Assembly (NCBI GenBank): GCA_037074705.1
Contig: CM073591.1
Span: 90,376,032 to 90,440,031, forward strand
Length of the DNA: 64,000 nt
DNA from: Zhengitettix transpicula
Taxonomy: Eukaryota; Arthropoda; Insecta; Orthoptera; Tetrigidae
Reading direction: 5' to 3'
The notes beneath the pieces were generated by a model. The model made no database searches. It saw only the letters and a program-made list of their open reading frames with translations, and had not been told where the DNA came from. Shown here piece after piece: positions 1 to 11,729 of this stretch; position 1 is the stretch's first letter; every line of letters begins with the position of its first letter. A program made the position numbers and the translations under genes.

Positions 1-2310
1 TTAGATTCAGAAATATTACTACAATGGATTATTCTAACTTACATCTATTTTTACTTTATTTTAATATAACGAGTCAATTTTATTCTTCCCGTTTTTGATC
101 AAGAATTTCACTCGGTTGTCTAACAATTTCCTTATTTATTTACAAAATTTATCAACCTATTCTCCTGGTACGTAGATTACCAACGTAAACAGATATTCAT
201 CAACTGTCAAATTCTCCCGCAATTTGTCAGGGTCATTGTGATTTCACCTTTAAAGATATCGGTACACATCATGTTTCATTACAGGTATTACCGTTGAATC
301 TATAATCAGCTTCCGTTCTGTAAGCTTTTATGGAGATAAGAACAATTTCCTCCAGTGGTTCTTACATTTGAATAATTACGAAGTACATACGAATGCGTTC
401 CAATTGAGCTTTTACCGTGTTAACCTTTGACAGGTCTTACATCGCGTTGGCAAGGTTTATGCATCTACCTTCACTAAGTTGGTGTTTAGAAGTTTTACGT
501 CACCCATTTACATGTACGTTTAAACTGTGCTTTATTTTACAAATCCTTAAGCTATTAACTTCATTCAACAATTCACTAGCAAAATATTCATATACGCAGT
601 TTCTATTCTGATCCTTTTATCTAGCGTAGTGAAATGAAGAAATAGATAGTTTTTCTCAAAGAGAATAAAAACAATATACGATGTGTATAAACCACTTAGT
701 AAATTGCGTTTCTAGCTTCTTTTGAGACCTTTAACAATAACGGAAACCACAATAGCAATTACTCCTTTAATTACAACAACTTTGAATTACAGAACAAGAA
801 ATACAAAGGTGAAAATAAAAACAGAATAAAATACTAAAGATGTCACAAATTATTTCTTTTTCTTGAATTCAAAGCCAGTTTATTTGAATAATTTTTATAT
901 TTACGTCTGATTTCAACATAAATATATAATGGACTACGATAAAAATACACTTAATTCAGACTACAGCCTGAAGAGGCTAAAAAGATTTACAGGGACGTTG
1001 TGCTGTTAAATAAAAATTTTTATTATTGTTAAATTATTTTTTGAACTATAATATGTCTAATGGTAATTTTTCATATTTTATCATTTTAGTTAAGTCAAAT
1101 AATATTTTGGGTTTTCACAATTTTATAAACGTCCAAAATTAATACCAAAACGCAATATACAAATTATTTGTCGATATAAATCTTATACAGTGTTTTAAGT
1201 CTGTTATTTTATTGTCGTTAATTTTATATGCAGAATTACAACTACTCACATATCTAATACATTTTAATAAATAATATAAATTTACCAATCCGTGTTTGAT
1301 AATTTAAATATTTGAAGGGAAAGACTGGATAATAATGTTTTATCTATAACCGTTCTATTCTTAAACGAGTCGCCCTCTACCTTTTGTTAGATTGAAGTGA
1401 TCTCTTTTGAAACATAATTAGTCTAGTAACAAGATTGAGTCACTAGAGTGAATCGTGTACATTGCACAAATACATGTCTTGTTCCTTCTCTTCCATTTTT
1501 CGGTTCGTTTTATGCTCTTTTATATCGTAAAGTTTTGTCGGCCGATTTTTTTTAATGAACACAAAGTGTCAAACTATTCCTTCCAATACGGACACCGGAA
1601 CTTAGCACTGTAATTCATAATTTGTTTGCCCACAGACGAGTTCGTGATTTCCTTCGCCTCGTAAAATGTTATTGAGAAAATGTAACATTTTCCATTGAAA
1701 AAGTTCATTACATGCCCGTACACAGCACCATTACCTCAGAACAAACAGTAAGTAGAATCTGGGCTTTTGATACTACTATAGTGTCCCTATGCGTAGAAGT
1801 CTTCGTACGTTTTATCAAAGTAAGAATATCTCCAGGTCATCTGCTCATTTTACCTCTTCGGCTGAAGCGACTCATACACATGCAATATTATAAAACATTT
1901 ATTTTCTTGTGTTGTACAATTATGTAGGCCCATGCATTTGTAACAATTTATAAATACAATAAAAAATTTCCTACTGTTATGTTATTGTTAGTGATCAATG
2001 CTTTATGCTATATAATATATACCATTTAATAAGGGATTAATTTGATAATATAATATTGTTTAATTTAATTGGAGTTGAGTGGAACAAAACCATTTGAGGT
2101 GGTAATTAATAGTCATTCTGTGCATTAGAACCTTTATGGCTGTTATTGATTTAAAGTTTGTACTGCAAAATACGTGCTGGTGATTGTTTATAAACGACGG
2201 TACACGAAAATTGACGTAGGATACCAAAGTTTTGTCTTAGATTTCACCATTACAGAACTTGTAGAGAAAAACGCGTGGTTGAGTTTCGCTATATTGTATT
2301 ATTCTCGTCG
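1..2310. other. AT-rich stretch with no recognised gene
   Basis: This stretch is uniformly AT-rich with dense stops in all frames. The open frames present are 60 to 70 codons and have no recognisable domain. I see no repeat shared with the rest of the window and no tRNA-like promoter boxes. Confidence 0.5.
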
Positions 2311-2314
2311 TATA

Positions 2315-3215
2315 GAAGCGGGCCCTAATCTTCAATATTATTGTCCATATATTGCACAATAATTGATGTTGCACAATAATATTGACTATATGTGGATCAT
2401 TGAAATATTACACAATATCGGTCAGTCAAAAAGAGTTAGATATTTATTGTGCAATAATAAAAATATTGTATCGTCTGTGGGTAATATTGCGCAATATTGC
2501 GTGAGTTGTGTCAACGCATATATGCAGTGAATATCGAACTATAGTGAGAATATCCTGATTAAAATTTTTCAATTTAATTTATGAGACGGCTACGAAAAAG
2601 AATCCGAAGAAATTAAATTAATTTTTGAATTTATAGACTTATATCAGAATTTACATGCTTTTTGGAATATTAAAAGCAATAAATATTGAAACAGAGTTAA
2701 AAAATTAAAACCCGAACGTATGCTTTGTAAAAATATAGAGATGTATCCAGGTGTTGATGAGTTGCAATTATTTAAAAAAGAATTAATTCGTTGCGCACTA
2801 ACTTTAGAAAATTATTGAAGCGGTTGAAGGTTGCTGAAAAATGCGGTGCTGGAATACGTGGCGTAATAGCAACAACATTATGGTAGACTGAATAAATAAA
2901 GTTTCTAATAGGTTGGGAGAACCAGGTACGTCACAAAATACCAAGGCAAGGGAGAGGCTGAGAGTTCCGTGGACAGTTTGGATAGTATTGGAATAAATAT
3001 GACTTCCTTCGCCCATCTGTATTTTTTCTCCTTATTTTTATGGCTATAACTAAAGCAATTGCCACACAACTTGCTTTATTCTTATTCCACATATTGACTG
3101 TAGAAGTGTCAGTCGTAAAATAAATTATTGGGCAATAATATTGCAAAGTGTGTGTCGTTCCAGTAATATATTGTGCAATATTATTGACGTTAATATTGAT
3201 CGTCTAGGGGCAGCT
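2315..3215. mobile_element. DNA-transposon-like element enclosing an MADF remnant
   Basis: Both ends carry clusters of the same short motif in opposite orientation. The left end (2331-2520) has repeated TTGCACAATAAT-type words. The right end (3121-3205) has their complement, such as TATTGTGCAATATTATTGA. Between them lies a decayed MADF-domain coding region. Terminal inverted repeats around an MADF or Myb-like gene are typical of PIF/Harbinger transposons, whose second protein carries such a DNA-binding domain. I could not fix the exact ends or a target-site duplication, and I saw no DDE transposase, so this is probably a defective or internally deleted copy. A host MADF pseudogene trapped between unrelated AT-rich repeats is the alternative. 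Confidence 0.45.
2597..2960 (+). pseudogene. MADF-domain DNA-binding protein remnant
   Basis: One reading frame gives KESEEIKLIFEFIDLYQN, then LHAFWNIKSNKY, a stop, and NRVKKLK. This matches the MADF signature: an acidic start, a FI-x-LY helix, a W-x-I-K-S-x-Y motif and an N-R-x-K-K segment. Further on the same frame has LIRCALTLENY and then a shifted segment with LW and IKFLIGWENQVR, resembling the region after the MADF domain that often reads LWYxxxxxFL. There are several stops and at least one frameshift, so it cannot make protein. MADF proteins are sequence-specific DNA binders and occur both as host regulators and as the accessory protein of Harbinger transposons. The inverted repeats around this copy favour the transposon origin. 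Confidence 0.6.
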
Positions 3216-4740
3216 TGAGTGTTATAACCACAAAGTCTTCCTCCTTGCCCCAGTTCGGAGTGCTGCCTGGTACATTTCAATAACGCAAACCTTATGGAGC
3301 CCATTACGTCCGTGTTTAACTTTTGCTGGAGATGGTTCTTAGTCCTACAATGGCCTGAGAATTATCTGGGGAAAAATACTTGAATTAATTAATATTACTT
3401 TTGGTAATGTATAGAAAGCCCGCTCTCGTCGGAGGAGCGACTATCCTCGGCCGCCTCGCCGGCTGCCGCCATCGCCTCCGCCGCCAGAGAAGCACGGCCA
3501 CGCGGCGCTGCTCCGGCTGGAAATGCTAATCAAATGTAATGCGAATGGAGCACTTAAAGTAACCACTAAAATATTCTGACATTACCTCTGGGCTCTCAAG
3601 GTTAGGGGAAAAGTATATTTATGTGTGAAATGTAAATTAAATTCCTTCTTCAACCAAATAAATTTAAAAATTGACGCAGGCTTCCGCTGTGACAAGCTAA
3701 TGCAATAAAAAAAATTGCCACAGCAACCTACCAGGAATAAAGTGGTGGAAAATACATGCAAATGTGACTTACCTGATTCACTAAAAATATAAACAACACT
3801 TTTGTTTAAAATTAAACTATTTCATATAAAAAATAGATAATAAAAGCAAAATATTACAAGGTAAAATCATCAATACAACACAACGTTCTTCCAAACCTGG
3901 TGGCTTTCAGGCGTTGAAAATTTATCAACTCAAACTGTTGAAATTAAATAGCTTAAAATTTTAAGAAAATGTTGCAAAGTTAAAAATTTCCTACATTTAT
4001 AAGTCAGAAAATTGACAAAATGACTTCTTCTGCTATACCTTTGACTAATGATGAAAAATGTCCCCCAATGTTGAGTGTTGTAGTACTGAAATAATCAAAG
4101 ACTATCGACTCGAATGTTTCATAATATGATGCACACCGCCGTGTCTCATTACCACTATTAGCATATTGATTTATAAAAACTTAATTCGTGTTCTCAGTTT
4201 CAAAGAGTTGATGTCGGGATCCTCCGGTATTTTTATGAATGATCAAATAAAGAAGTAGATAATTATTATTTTTGGTTATTTTAACAATATATATAAACCG
4301 GCTACAATTTTACAAGCTGAAAAATACGTGACAATTGGAGAATTTAATATTTTATAAATACGATTTTGTCTTTAGCACTGTAAAGAAAATCAGTCCTGAA
4401 GTTCTTTATTAAGTAAGGAAAAGTTTATCACATAATTGTAGTAATTTATATATTTATATAAAATAGAAATTTATTACCTATATATTTAATTTATGTAAGA
4501 TACAAAACTTTCCTTCTCAGTGATTAGGGACCTCTTCAGTTGCGTTTAATTAACTAAGTATGAATTAAACAGAAAAATTTTGATTTCATCCAATAACATT
4601 CAGGGTCTAAATTTAATTATAAAATATAATTTCTGACTTATTGCTATTTTTTATTAATTATATCTGCTTATTTTTATAATAATATGTGAACATTATAATT
4701 TTTTATTATTATACTCTGTTAGACTGATTAAAACATTATG
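3216..4740. other. AT-rich DNA with a short GC-rich island
   Basis: Most of this interval is AT-rich and unrecognised. A sharp GC-rich patch lies at about 3416-3540, with many GCC and CGC triplets on both strands. It could be part of an exon or a CpG-rich regulatory patch, but no open frame with recognisable similarity covers it. The 4395-4545 part is described separately as a weak inverted pair. Confidence 0.35.
4395..4545. repeat. Degenerate inverted pair of hammerhead-like ends, facing inward
   Basis: On the plus strand from 4399 the sequence reads CTGAAG, a spacer, then GGAAAAGTTT. On the minus strand from 4539 it reads CTGAAGAGGTCCC, a spacer, then GGAAAGTTTTG, and both continue with ATCxxACATAA-like words. 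The two copies face each other, opposite to the outward arrangement seen at 51.0, 56.4 and 61.2 kb. The catalytic-core likeness is weak because GAAAC is altered in both. Confidence 0.35.
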
Positions 4741-4746
4741 ATAATT

Positions 4747-4885
4747 CAGAACAGAATAAATGCTTTCAATCAAGCTCGTCACTAAAGGGGGTTACAAAAG
4801 GAAATTAACAGATCTGGATAAAAAAAACTCGATATTGTCCCGAATATCCTGGATGTCGATTCCCGTTCCAGTCGAGAATCTTTTA
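4747..4885 (+). mobile_element. tRNA-derived SINE copy
   Basis: A head segment, CAGAACAGAATAAATGCTTT, recurs in near-identical form at 59.88 kb and more loosely at 13.47 kb. Downstream, GATGTCGATTCC (4852-4863) resembles the pol III B box, followed by a GTTCCAGTCGAGAATCTTTT tail that parallels the GGTCCGGTC tail of the other copies. The A box is not clear here. The shared head plus tRNA-like tail in several places supports a dispersed SINE family rather than a tRNA gene. Confidence 0.55.
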
Positions 4886-4889
4886 TCCT

Positions 4890-7070
4890 ATTATGTTAAT
4901 TATGAAAGTTTTGATAGAAATATTATGTAGAATTGTATTTTTAAATGAAGTTTAATAAACCTGTTTTAATGGAAATCACTCGTTTAAAAGAAAATTACAT
5001 GTTATCATACAAATTGAAGACAATTAGACCGGAATAATAATAAGTCAGCATCACACTATCATTCACAATAAATCTGCAGGCGTACTCAACGTTTCGTGAA
5101 AGTTTAATTTTTATTTCCGCTCTAAAATTCACTTTAACAATGACGCGCCTGGACTTGATCCAAACGTCGCTGAAGCGTGTGGATAGCGGAGTTCTGTGGA
5201 AGGCCGAGCGGGGCAGCACTTTACGGACAGATCCAAAAATTACGCCTTTAGTTACAGTTACAGAAACGAATCATTTTATTTACCATGGCACATACACTAT
5301 TTTTTAGAAATTAGTACATGTTACGATCTTTTTTTTTTAAATATTGACCCTAAAAATATATTTAAAAGGAGTCCATAATTTATTAAATATTCATGGATCC
5401 TTACTGATTGCGGAGGTTTTTATAATAGCAAATGGTAGATTTTAGTACATTGTGCCTACTTACTATTAGATTACATGGAGGAATGATCACTCTGAGTTAC
5501 ATTAAACACTAATAGATCTGTATTTTATTTTCGTCAATTTGAATAATTAATAAAAAATCAATTACTTTGAGTTCCTTGTTTTTTCTACTATCTATTCCAA
5601 TTTGAATACCAAACACCTCACTGATTATAAGCACAATAGAGTATACATAAACATAAAAATTAATTTTAGCACATAACAATATTCATTTGTCAGATATGTT
5701 TTTGTATTCTTTTTTAATATATTTATAACGAGATGCTTTCTATTCGATTCTTCTAATTAAACGATAATGTGTTGAAATACAATTCACCAATATATTTATT
5801 ACGCTATAGATTCCGGACTGATTTAAAAATAAGAATAATTGGTAAGTTTCTTTATTACTTAAGGTCATATAGTTTGAAATTATTAATATCTTTTCTTCAA
5901 ACATTTAAATTTAATATGACTGGTATGCAACAGAATTATGCTATTTGTATTTTATCCTCCATGTTTTTGCATTTTTATAGTAAAAGTAATTAATAATTTT
6001 GTAAAATTATTTAATTTTGAAAATATAGACCTTTTGGAAATATTGCCATATTTTTCTGTCTGTAAAAAAATATATATTTTACAGAAAATTAATGTTTTAA
6101 AATATTTTTATGTATGAGATTCTTTTTTAATATTAAAGGTTTTTAAAGAATTATAATTTTTTCCTGCACGGATGAATATGGAATATTTCAGAAAGCGCCA
6201 GCATTTCAAAATTATATAATATTATATTATTAATTAGTTTTCATATTTAAATCCAACTGATATAATACATGGTGGAGAAAATACAAAAAATTATGAGTAA
6301 ATTTTGCGTTAATCAGTTCAGAAATATTATTTTTGAAACGATTTACTTTTAGCTAAAAAAGTTCAAATACTTTGTTAATAGGATTATTTTACCGCCATTT
6401 CAGCAGCGCTGTAATGGATCGTATCATTTTAAAGAGAATAATAGAATATCCTTTAATTTCTGTGAAAGATAAATCCTTTCTCCTACTAATTTATATTCCC
6501 TGATTTAAATAATTACTTCTTTTCGTTATTCATCCAAACATACTTATAGGCATGTTTAATAATGATGTTATAGATATATTATGTAATCTGATAACATTTG
6601 ATATTTACCAATTTTTTGTATCGAGAAATAACGTAAATGAAAGTAAACGTACATTCTATTCCAATAATCAGAAAATTAAGGATAACTTGGTTATCCAATT
6701 CTTACGATATTAATGTGAAATAAAAAAACAATGACACATGAAACAAATAATTATAATTTTTTCACATCGTTTTGGTAAGTCATATTATATTGAATTATAA
6801 CAGTCAAGTTGATGTTCTGCAGGACTACGTGATGCCAATGTATCATAAATATTTTATTGTTGTTCTTCGTTTGTATTTTAATTGAAATTTTGAATAAAAC
6901 GTTTGGTCTCTAATTGTTCGTTTTTCTACCTACTTCCAGTTTCCCAACAATTTCTGCAATGAACTTGAAATAAAATATTTACAACTGAAACATATAGTAA
7001 CTCGAGTAGCAATGATTTCAATACAAACGCCACGTGAAGAAAGTAAAAGTTTATTCATCTTTTAAAATGT
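4890..7070. other. AT-rich stretch with no recognised gene
   Basis: Very AT-rich sequence. A slightly GC-richer patch at about 5130-5230 has no recognisable coding content. The open frames are short and their composition is what AT-rich DNA gives by chance (many I, F, L, K, N, Y). Confidence 0.5.
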
Positions 7071-7074
7071 ATGT

Positions 7075-7590
7075 GTTTGTGTGCGTGTTTCACGTACAAA
7101 TCCTTTCAAACCAGAAAGAATCACTGTGGGGGTAAGAAACGTCTACCATGTCCAGGGACGGGGGTGGAAATTTACAAACATGCTAAAACGGTCAATATTT
7201 GCGTCGAATAAATATTTTTCTGGGTGGGTCATTAAGATTTATAGTATTTCTCCCGATCATTATTGTGTATTCTTTCAACCCCATTTTAGATAGGATAGGT
7301 TGGGGTGGTGGTGGAGAGATGTTACATAAAAATAAAACAAAAACAACCAAGATTGAAGTCAAATCCGGGGTTATAGATGCTACTGAGTTTAATTATGGAA
7401 TCCAACTTGCTGTTTAATACCGAAGGCAAGGAGGATTGATGTGGATTTTTTCAAACATGCTAAAACGGCCAATGTTTCTGCAAAAGAAAAATTTTCGGGG
7501 TCAATGTCGTAGATGGCGTTTCTCCAGATATTTTTGTGTATAATTTCAACACATTGGTTGGGGAGCAAAAAAAAACAAGAGATCTGAGTT
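7075..7590 (+). repeat. Repeat family B, two diverged monomers
   Basis: Two tandem units share the landmarks AAACATGCTAAAACGG (about 7177 and 7454), a following GTCAATATTTGCGTCGAAT-like word, a TTCAACCCC segment, and, in the first unit, a TCAAATCCGGGGTTATAGAT segment with GAGTTTAATTATG after it. The same landmarks in the same order occur at 10.2-10.8 kb and, on the other strand, at 42.7-45.2 kb. The leading part (GTTTCACGTACAAATCC) corresponds to the head of the family. I see no coding capacity. It resembles short dispersed insect repeats with internal tandem units. Confidence 0.7.
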
Positions 7591-7879
7591 TAATTATGTC
7601 AACCTGGGAATTACCGGGAATATAGGCCAATATAAAGGTAAGTTTTTAAAGTGTTTATATTTAAGTATAATTACGTTAAGAATAAGTATTGGTTCTGGAT
7701 CGTTTCTTTTAAAATTCATCTGAAAGTAAGTCTGAATTATTTCATTATCCAAGGCTGAGGTAAGGTTCAAACTGTATACAAAAGTAGAGGGGTATTTGAG
7801 CAGCGATTATGTACCAAATTTATGCAGTTATTGTGATTCCGGAGACAGTAGAACGTTACCTGCAAGTCCGCGTGTTCAT

Positions 7880-8050
7880 CCTAGCGTTGGGCGCTAATAA
7901 CCACCAATCCGGCGTGGTCCCTCTAATGCATATTAATCGGCGAACCGCCTAACTTCTTGGGCTGTTTGTGCTGCGGCGATGAGTTCGTCTGCTTGACCGC
8001 TCTTGGAAACAACCTGCGGCCGGCTTCAGGAGACTCCTCGTCTCTAAGAC
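7880..8050. other. GC-richer, apparently unique island
   Basis: About 170 bases with balanced composition stand out from AT-rich flanks. A 62-codon minus-strand frame crosses it but looks unremarkable. The patch is not repeated elsewhere in the window. Conserved non-coding DNA or a short exon are both possible. Confidence 0.3.
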
Positions 8051-8054
8051 GGAT

Positions 8055-10135
8055 AACTAGCTTCAATGCAAAACACTTAACATAAAACAATGAGCTTGAA
8101 AAACACACCATAGAGAATACGTAATGTGGAAGGAAATGCGTGCCAAGTTAACCTGTAAAGGTTTAAAATAAATAATTTATTATATAACTCATATATATGT
8201 TTTCAAACATAATTTTATAGATGATTATAAATTAAAACTTAAATCCAATAATAATGTAGAAAATGTATTGAGAAACATGAAATCAAATATCCATGATAGA
8301 AAAAATGTTATCTAATATACAAAATTAATTTTAGGAGCAGAAATCATTATGCATAGGTCGAATCAGAAAACTTTACTCTACCACATTCAAAATAACTTAA
8401 AACTCTGTGTTATAATCAATATGGTCATCTAATTACACGCGAAGAGCAAATTATCGGGAATTTATTTTATGAAGTACATATACTGCCTATTATGAAACAT
8501 ATATTTAAAATAATGAAGGAGGCAATTTATATTTTATGAAAAAAATTAACTAGACATTGAATACTATACAGAAGCAGGAATTTTAAGTAAGATTCATGAG
8601 AATTTTCAAATTTAATTTCATTAGTAATTATCTAAATTCCTGAAAGCCTAAATTGATTTACCGATAATATTGGGTTTCCATCGTTACTACTACTACAAAT
8701 ATTTTTTTCAGCTTATAAATTGTCACTACTCTTGCTAATAAGTTTTTGGATCGCAGTTTGAATTACGAGTGACTGTTGCCATAATTTTAAATTTTAAATT
8801 ACAAATTGTTTGAATAATCAACGAGGTTTATGTAGGTTTGCAACAAAGTTTTAACTGGTATGAAAGGTACAAATGATTTATAAATAACATATTTTCATGT
8901 AATATTGGGTCTCTGCGCCAAAAGCGCATCAATATATAATGAATAAATAATTGAGACTGTTTACGCTTTATTTTTGTATGGGATTTAGCTCAGTCTTTTT
9001 AGTTATATTCAATTACCATTAAGAAATATTTTATAAGACGCGCTCATTTTAATTTTCAACACATTCCCGCGGATATCTACGATATAATTTGTTCATCTTT
9101 CTTACTGCGTTTCTTAATTTACTACAAAATATAAAAAAAATTGTTGTTGTAAACAATTTGTGTGGGTCAGTGGTATCTATCAGATTCGTTTTTCTATTGG
9201 CATCCTGTTATAAATTTCTTATTATAAGTTTCATGTATCAAATTGGATAAATCCCGGCAGTATGACTAACAAATATATGAGCGTACACTAAATTAAAATT
9301 TTGAGAAGATAAGTATTCTAAATAGTATAAAATATCGTTGAAATTATCCACACTTCTTAAACTCTTCAGAAACCAAAAAAGATCTGCAAGCTGTTTATGA
9401 TTATTAGTTACTGTAGAGGAATTATGCACTTCACGGTTATTAAATCTCCTAGTTGCTGGACGATTTTTATCACACAGCGGTTCAGGTAAATTGTTCCAGA
9501 CGCTTATCGATCTGTTAAAATCTGAAAATTACCCTTCGTATCGTTTTTCAAGCTCATCCCGAATTTTTTTCCACTAGGGCACAAAGCATGTTTCTTCCTT
9601 CTGGTTGCCAAATATTTCCAACTAAATGTTATCTCGTTCTCGCCAAGCTCTCGTTAATTCGTTTCTTCCGTTTCAAGGAAACGAAAAGGGGAGCAATGAT
9701 CAAGCTTGCTTCAAATGTCGCGAGTGGTTCTTAACGTCCTGCACCAATAATATCCAAATTTTTGCTTCTATCGAGACAACGAAAACATTTTGACTGGATC
9801 GAATCTTAATAGCATATCACACAATAACACCATGCATCAAGTTTTTAATGTCTCTCATCCGAGCACGTACGCAATAAATATTGGCGATAGTATTCACACT
9901 TCTTGGTACATACACATACAAGAAGATTCATGTCTTAAGATACGATCATGAATTGAAAATTCCGTAAAATGTTTTTATAGGAATCGCGCAACAGTGCGAT
10001 TCGTGTACCACACACCATATTTCAGCCTAATCGGTTTATTATTCTTTATTTAGTGCCCGTTGTTCAGTGTGTGTGCTCACATACTTTTTCCTACCTAACA
10101 GAACCGCCAGTCGAATCCCTACTCTAGTTTCTGAC
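8055..10135. other. AT-rich stretch with an unassigned coding-like patch
   Basis: Mostly AT-rich. On the minus strand from about 9700 to 9238 the composition is more coding-like. One frame contains SVWNNLPEPLCDKNRPATRR and runs open to 9238. A VWNNLPE-type motif occurs near the C-terminal end of many non-LTR retrotransposon reverse transcriptases, but the rest does not match clearly, so I leave it unassigned. Confidence 0.3.
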
Positions 10136-10179
10136 ACTTCAATGCCTATCTTCTAATAAATAAAATTGCCTGTATGTGT

Positions 10180-10800
10180 GTTGGAATGTATGTGTGAGCG
10201 TATGTATAAATGTATGTTTGTTCTGCATACAAATCTTCACCCGGGGAGCTAATTTCACCAAACTTCGTACACTTGTTCCTTGTGACCAGGTATCAAACAT
10301 TGTGGGGGGTAAGACACGTATACTACCGCCAGCGGTAGGGGCGGGAGGAGGCTGATATTTTCAAACATACTCAAATGGCCAATATTTAAGTCAAATAAAT
10401 ATTTTAACTCCTTTCGACATAGCAGGGGAACACGCTTAGGAGCTGGGGTAGAGGTGCGTTACAAGACCAATGGAGTTAAATCCAAGGTTATGGATGTCGC
10501 TGAGTGTAATTATGACATTAAACTTGCTGTTTAATCGCCAGGGGTGATGGTGGAAATTTACAAAAATGTTAAAATTCTGGTATTTGCGTCGGATTTTTTG
10601 GGTTAAAGAGGTTGATAGGATTTCTACCGATGTTCTTTGCGTCTATTTTCAACCCCTTTCGGTATAGGAGGGAAGCATCATTAGTGAAGGAGCGCTACAA
10701 GAAAATAACGCGAATACAACCGAGATTTGAGTAAAATCCGGAGTTATGGATGTCGCTGAGTTTAATTATGACAACTTTGAATTATTGAAGTTAATTGAGG
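10180..10800 (+). repeat. Repeat family B, second block
   Basis: It begins with a head region (TACAAATCTTCACCCGGGG, then CACCAAACTTCGTACACTTG) that matches in order the terminal head of the 42.7-45.2 kb block on the opposite strand. It is followed by monomer landmarks TTTCAAACATACTCAAATGG, AAAAATGTTAAAATTC, TTCAACCCCTTTCGG and GTTATGGATGTCGCTGAGT, the last one twice. So this copy has a head plus about two monomers. Confidence 0.7.
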
Positions 10801-10899
10801 AATATGGATGGAAAAATGTCAGATCCTGAAATACAGATCCTGAATTACAGCCTCATGAAGGTTAAGGATGGAGGAATGTCGCACAGGGTTGGGAGACTA

Positions 10900-10985
10900 G
10901 AAGGATTAGCTCAGTGGTCGTAGAGGCCGCCCGGGTCGCGGAATATCCTTGGTTCGATTTCCGGTCCGGTCGACATTTTCCCATC
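10900..10985 (+). mobile_element. tRNA-derived SINE promoter region
   Basis: This is the best tRNA-like copy. TAGCTCAGTGG at 10907-10917 is a textbook A box, and GGTTCGATTTCC at 10951-10962 matches the B box with the usual spacing. After it comes GGTCCGGTCGACATTTT, and the GGTCCGG tail recurs in the copies at 11.5 and 13.6 kb. The acceptor and anticodon arms do not close as in a real tRNA, so I call it a SINE head with its internal pol III promoter, lying just beyond a block of repeat B. Confidence 0.65.
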
Positions 10986-11322
10986 CAAATTCCTTAATTA
11001 TTTTTATTTAATTTCGAGTTTTCATAATTAATTTTTTCTTAAACTACTACAAATGTTTTTGTATTTAAGAAACCATTTACATATTTCAATTAACATTTAC
11101 TACGATATCTTACAACATATTTATTATTAATAACATAAAATAGCTTTAATGGCAGCACGCATATTGTTAATAATTAATGTTACTCCAAAAATTGAACATC
11201 CACACAAGAAGTTCTTCATAAAGCATTGCACACATTTCCCCTCCACACACAGGGAACACGGAAAAATAAAAAATAAGAATATTCCGATATGATATTAAAA
11301 TAAAGAATCCCTCCGCGCAAAA

Positions 11323-11358
11323 CTACATTACGAAGCGTTACAACGCTTCGTAATGTAG
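11323..11358. repeat. Perfect 17-bp inverted repeat (hairpin)
   Basis: CTACATTACGAAGCGTT is followed after two bases by its exact reverse complement. The arms have no mismatch, unlike the decayed surroundings. It has no T-run, and nothing nearby suggests a gene end. Confidence 0.85.
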
Positions 11359-11454
11359 CCAGTATAGATTCTCATATTTAAACAGTATCATTATGCTTCT
11401 CCTAAATTAGCATTAATTATAATATTTAAACTTGATTTCTAACATACTCAGGAA

Positions 11455-11600
11455 CAGCAGAAGAATTAAAGGATCAGAATAGAATATTCTGGACCGGACC
11501 GAGAATCGATCAGAACTAGCCTGGTCGAATGACTGCCGGTTGTGATCTTTCTCAACCTGAAGACAGGCTCATCTTAAATGTACTAAATCACTTTCTTCAA
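11455..11600 (-). mobile_element. SINE copy, minus strand
   Basis: Read on the minus strand it has GATCGATTCTCGGTCCGGTC, the B box plus tail of the family, then AGAATATTCTATTCTGATCC. Upstream, the CAGGTTGAGAAAGATC segment parallels CAGGTTGAAAAAATCT in the 59.9-kb copy. It lies head to head with the plus-strand copy that follows. Confidence 0.5.
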
Positions 11601-11725
11601 CGCGAAAGTTATTCGATGAAGAATTGATAATATATGTAAATTGATTCAATGATTTAATTCAAGTAATTCAAATATGGTCCTTGATTCGATTTACAGTCCG
11701 GTCAAGATATTTCTATACTCATCCT
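11600..11725 (+). mobile_element. SINE copy, partial
   Basis: GATGAAGAATTGATAATATA followed by TGTAAATTGATTCAATG matches the segment just ahead of the SINE at 59.84-59.88 kb (AATGAAGAATAGGTATTATA, then TGTAAATTGATCATGG). It ends in a tRNA-like tail, CCTTGATTCGATTTACAGTC. The middle part of the element is missing. Confidence 0.5.
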
Positions 11726-11729
11726 TTTT

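Noticed and set aside
5769..5993. 74-codon frame as a small gene
   Set aside because: Low-complexity I/L/F/Y/K composition expected in AT-rich DNA; no start context or conservation evidence.
10900..10985. A genuine tRNA gene
   Set aside because: The A and B boxes are good, but the arms do not form a cloverleaf and the tail recurs in other copies, so a SINE fits better.
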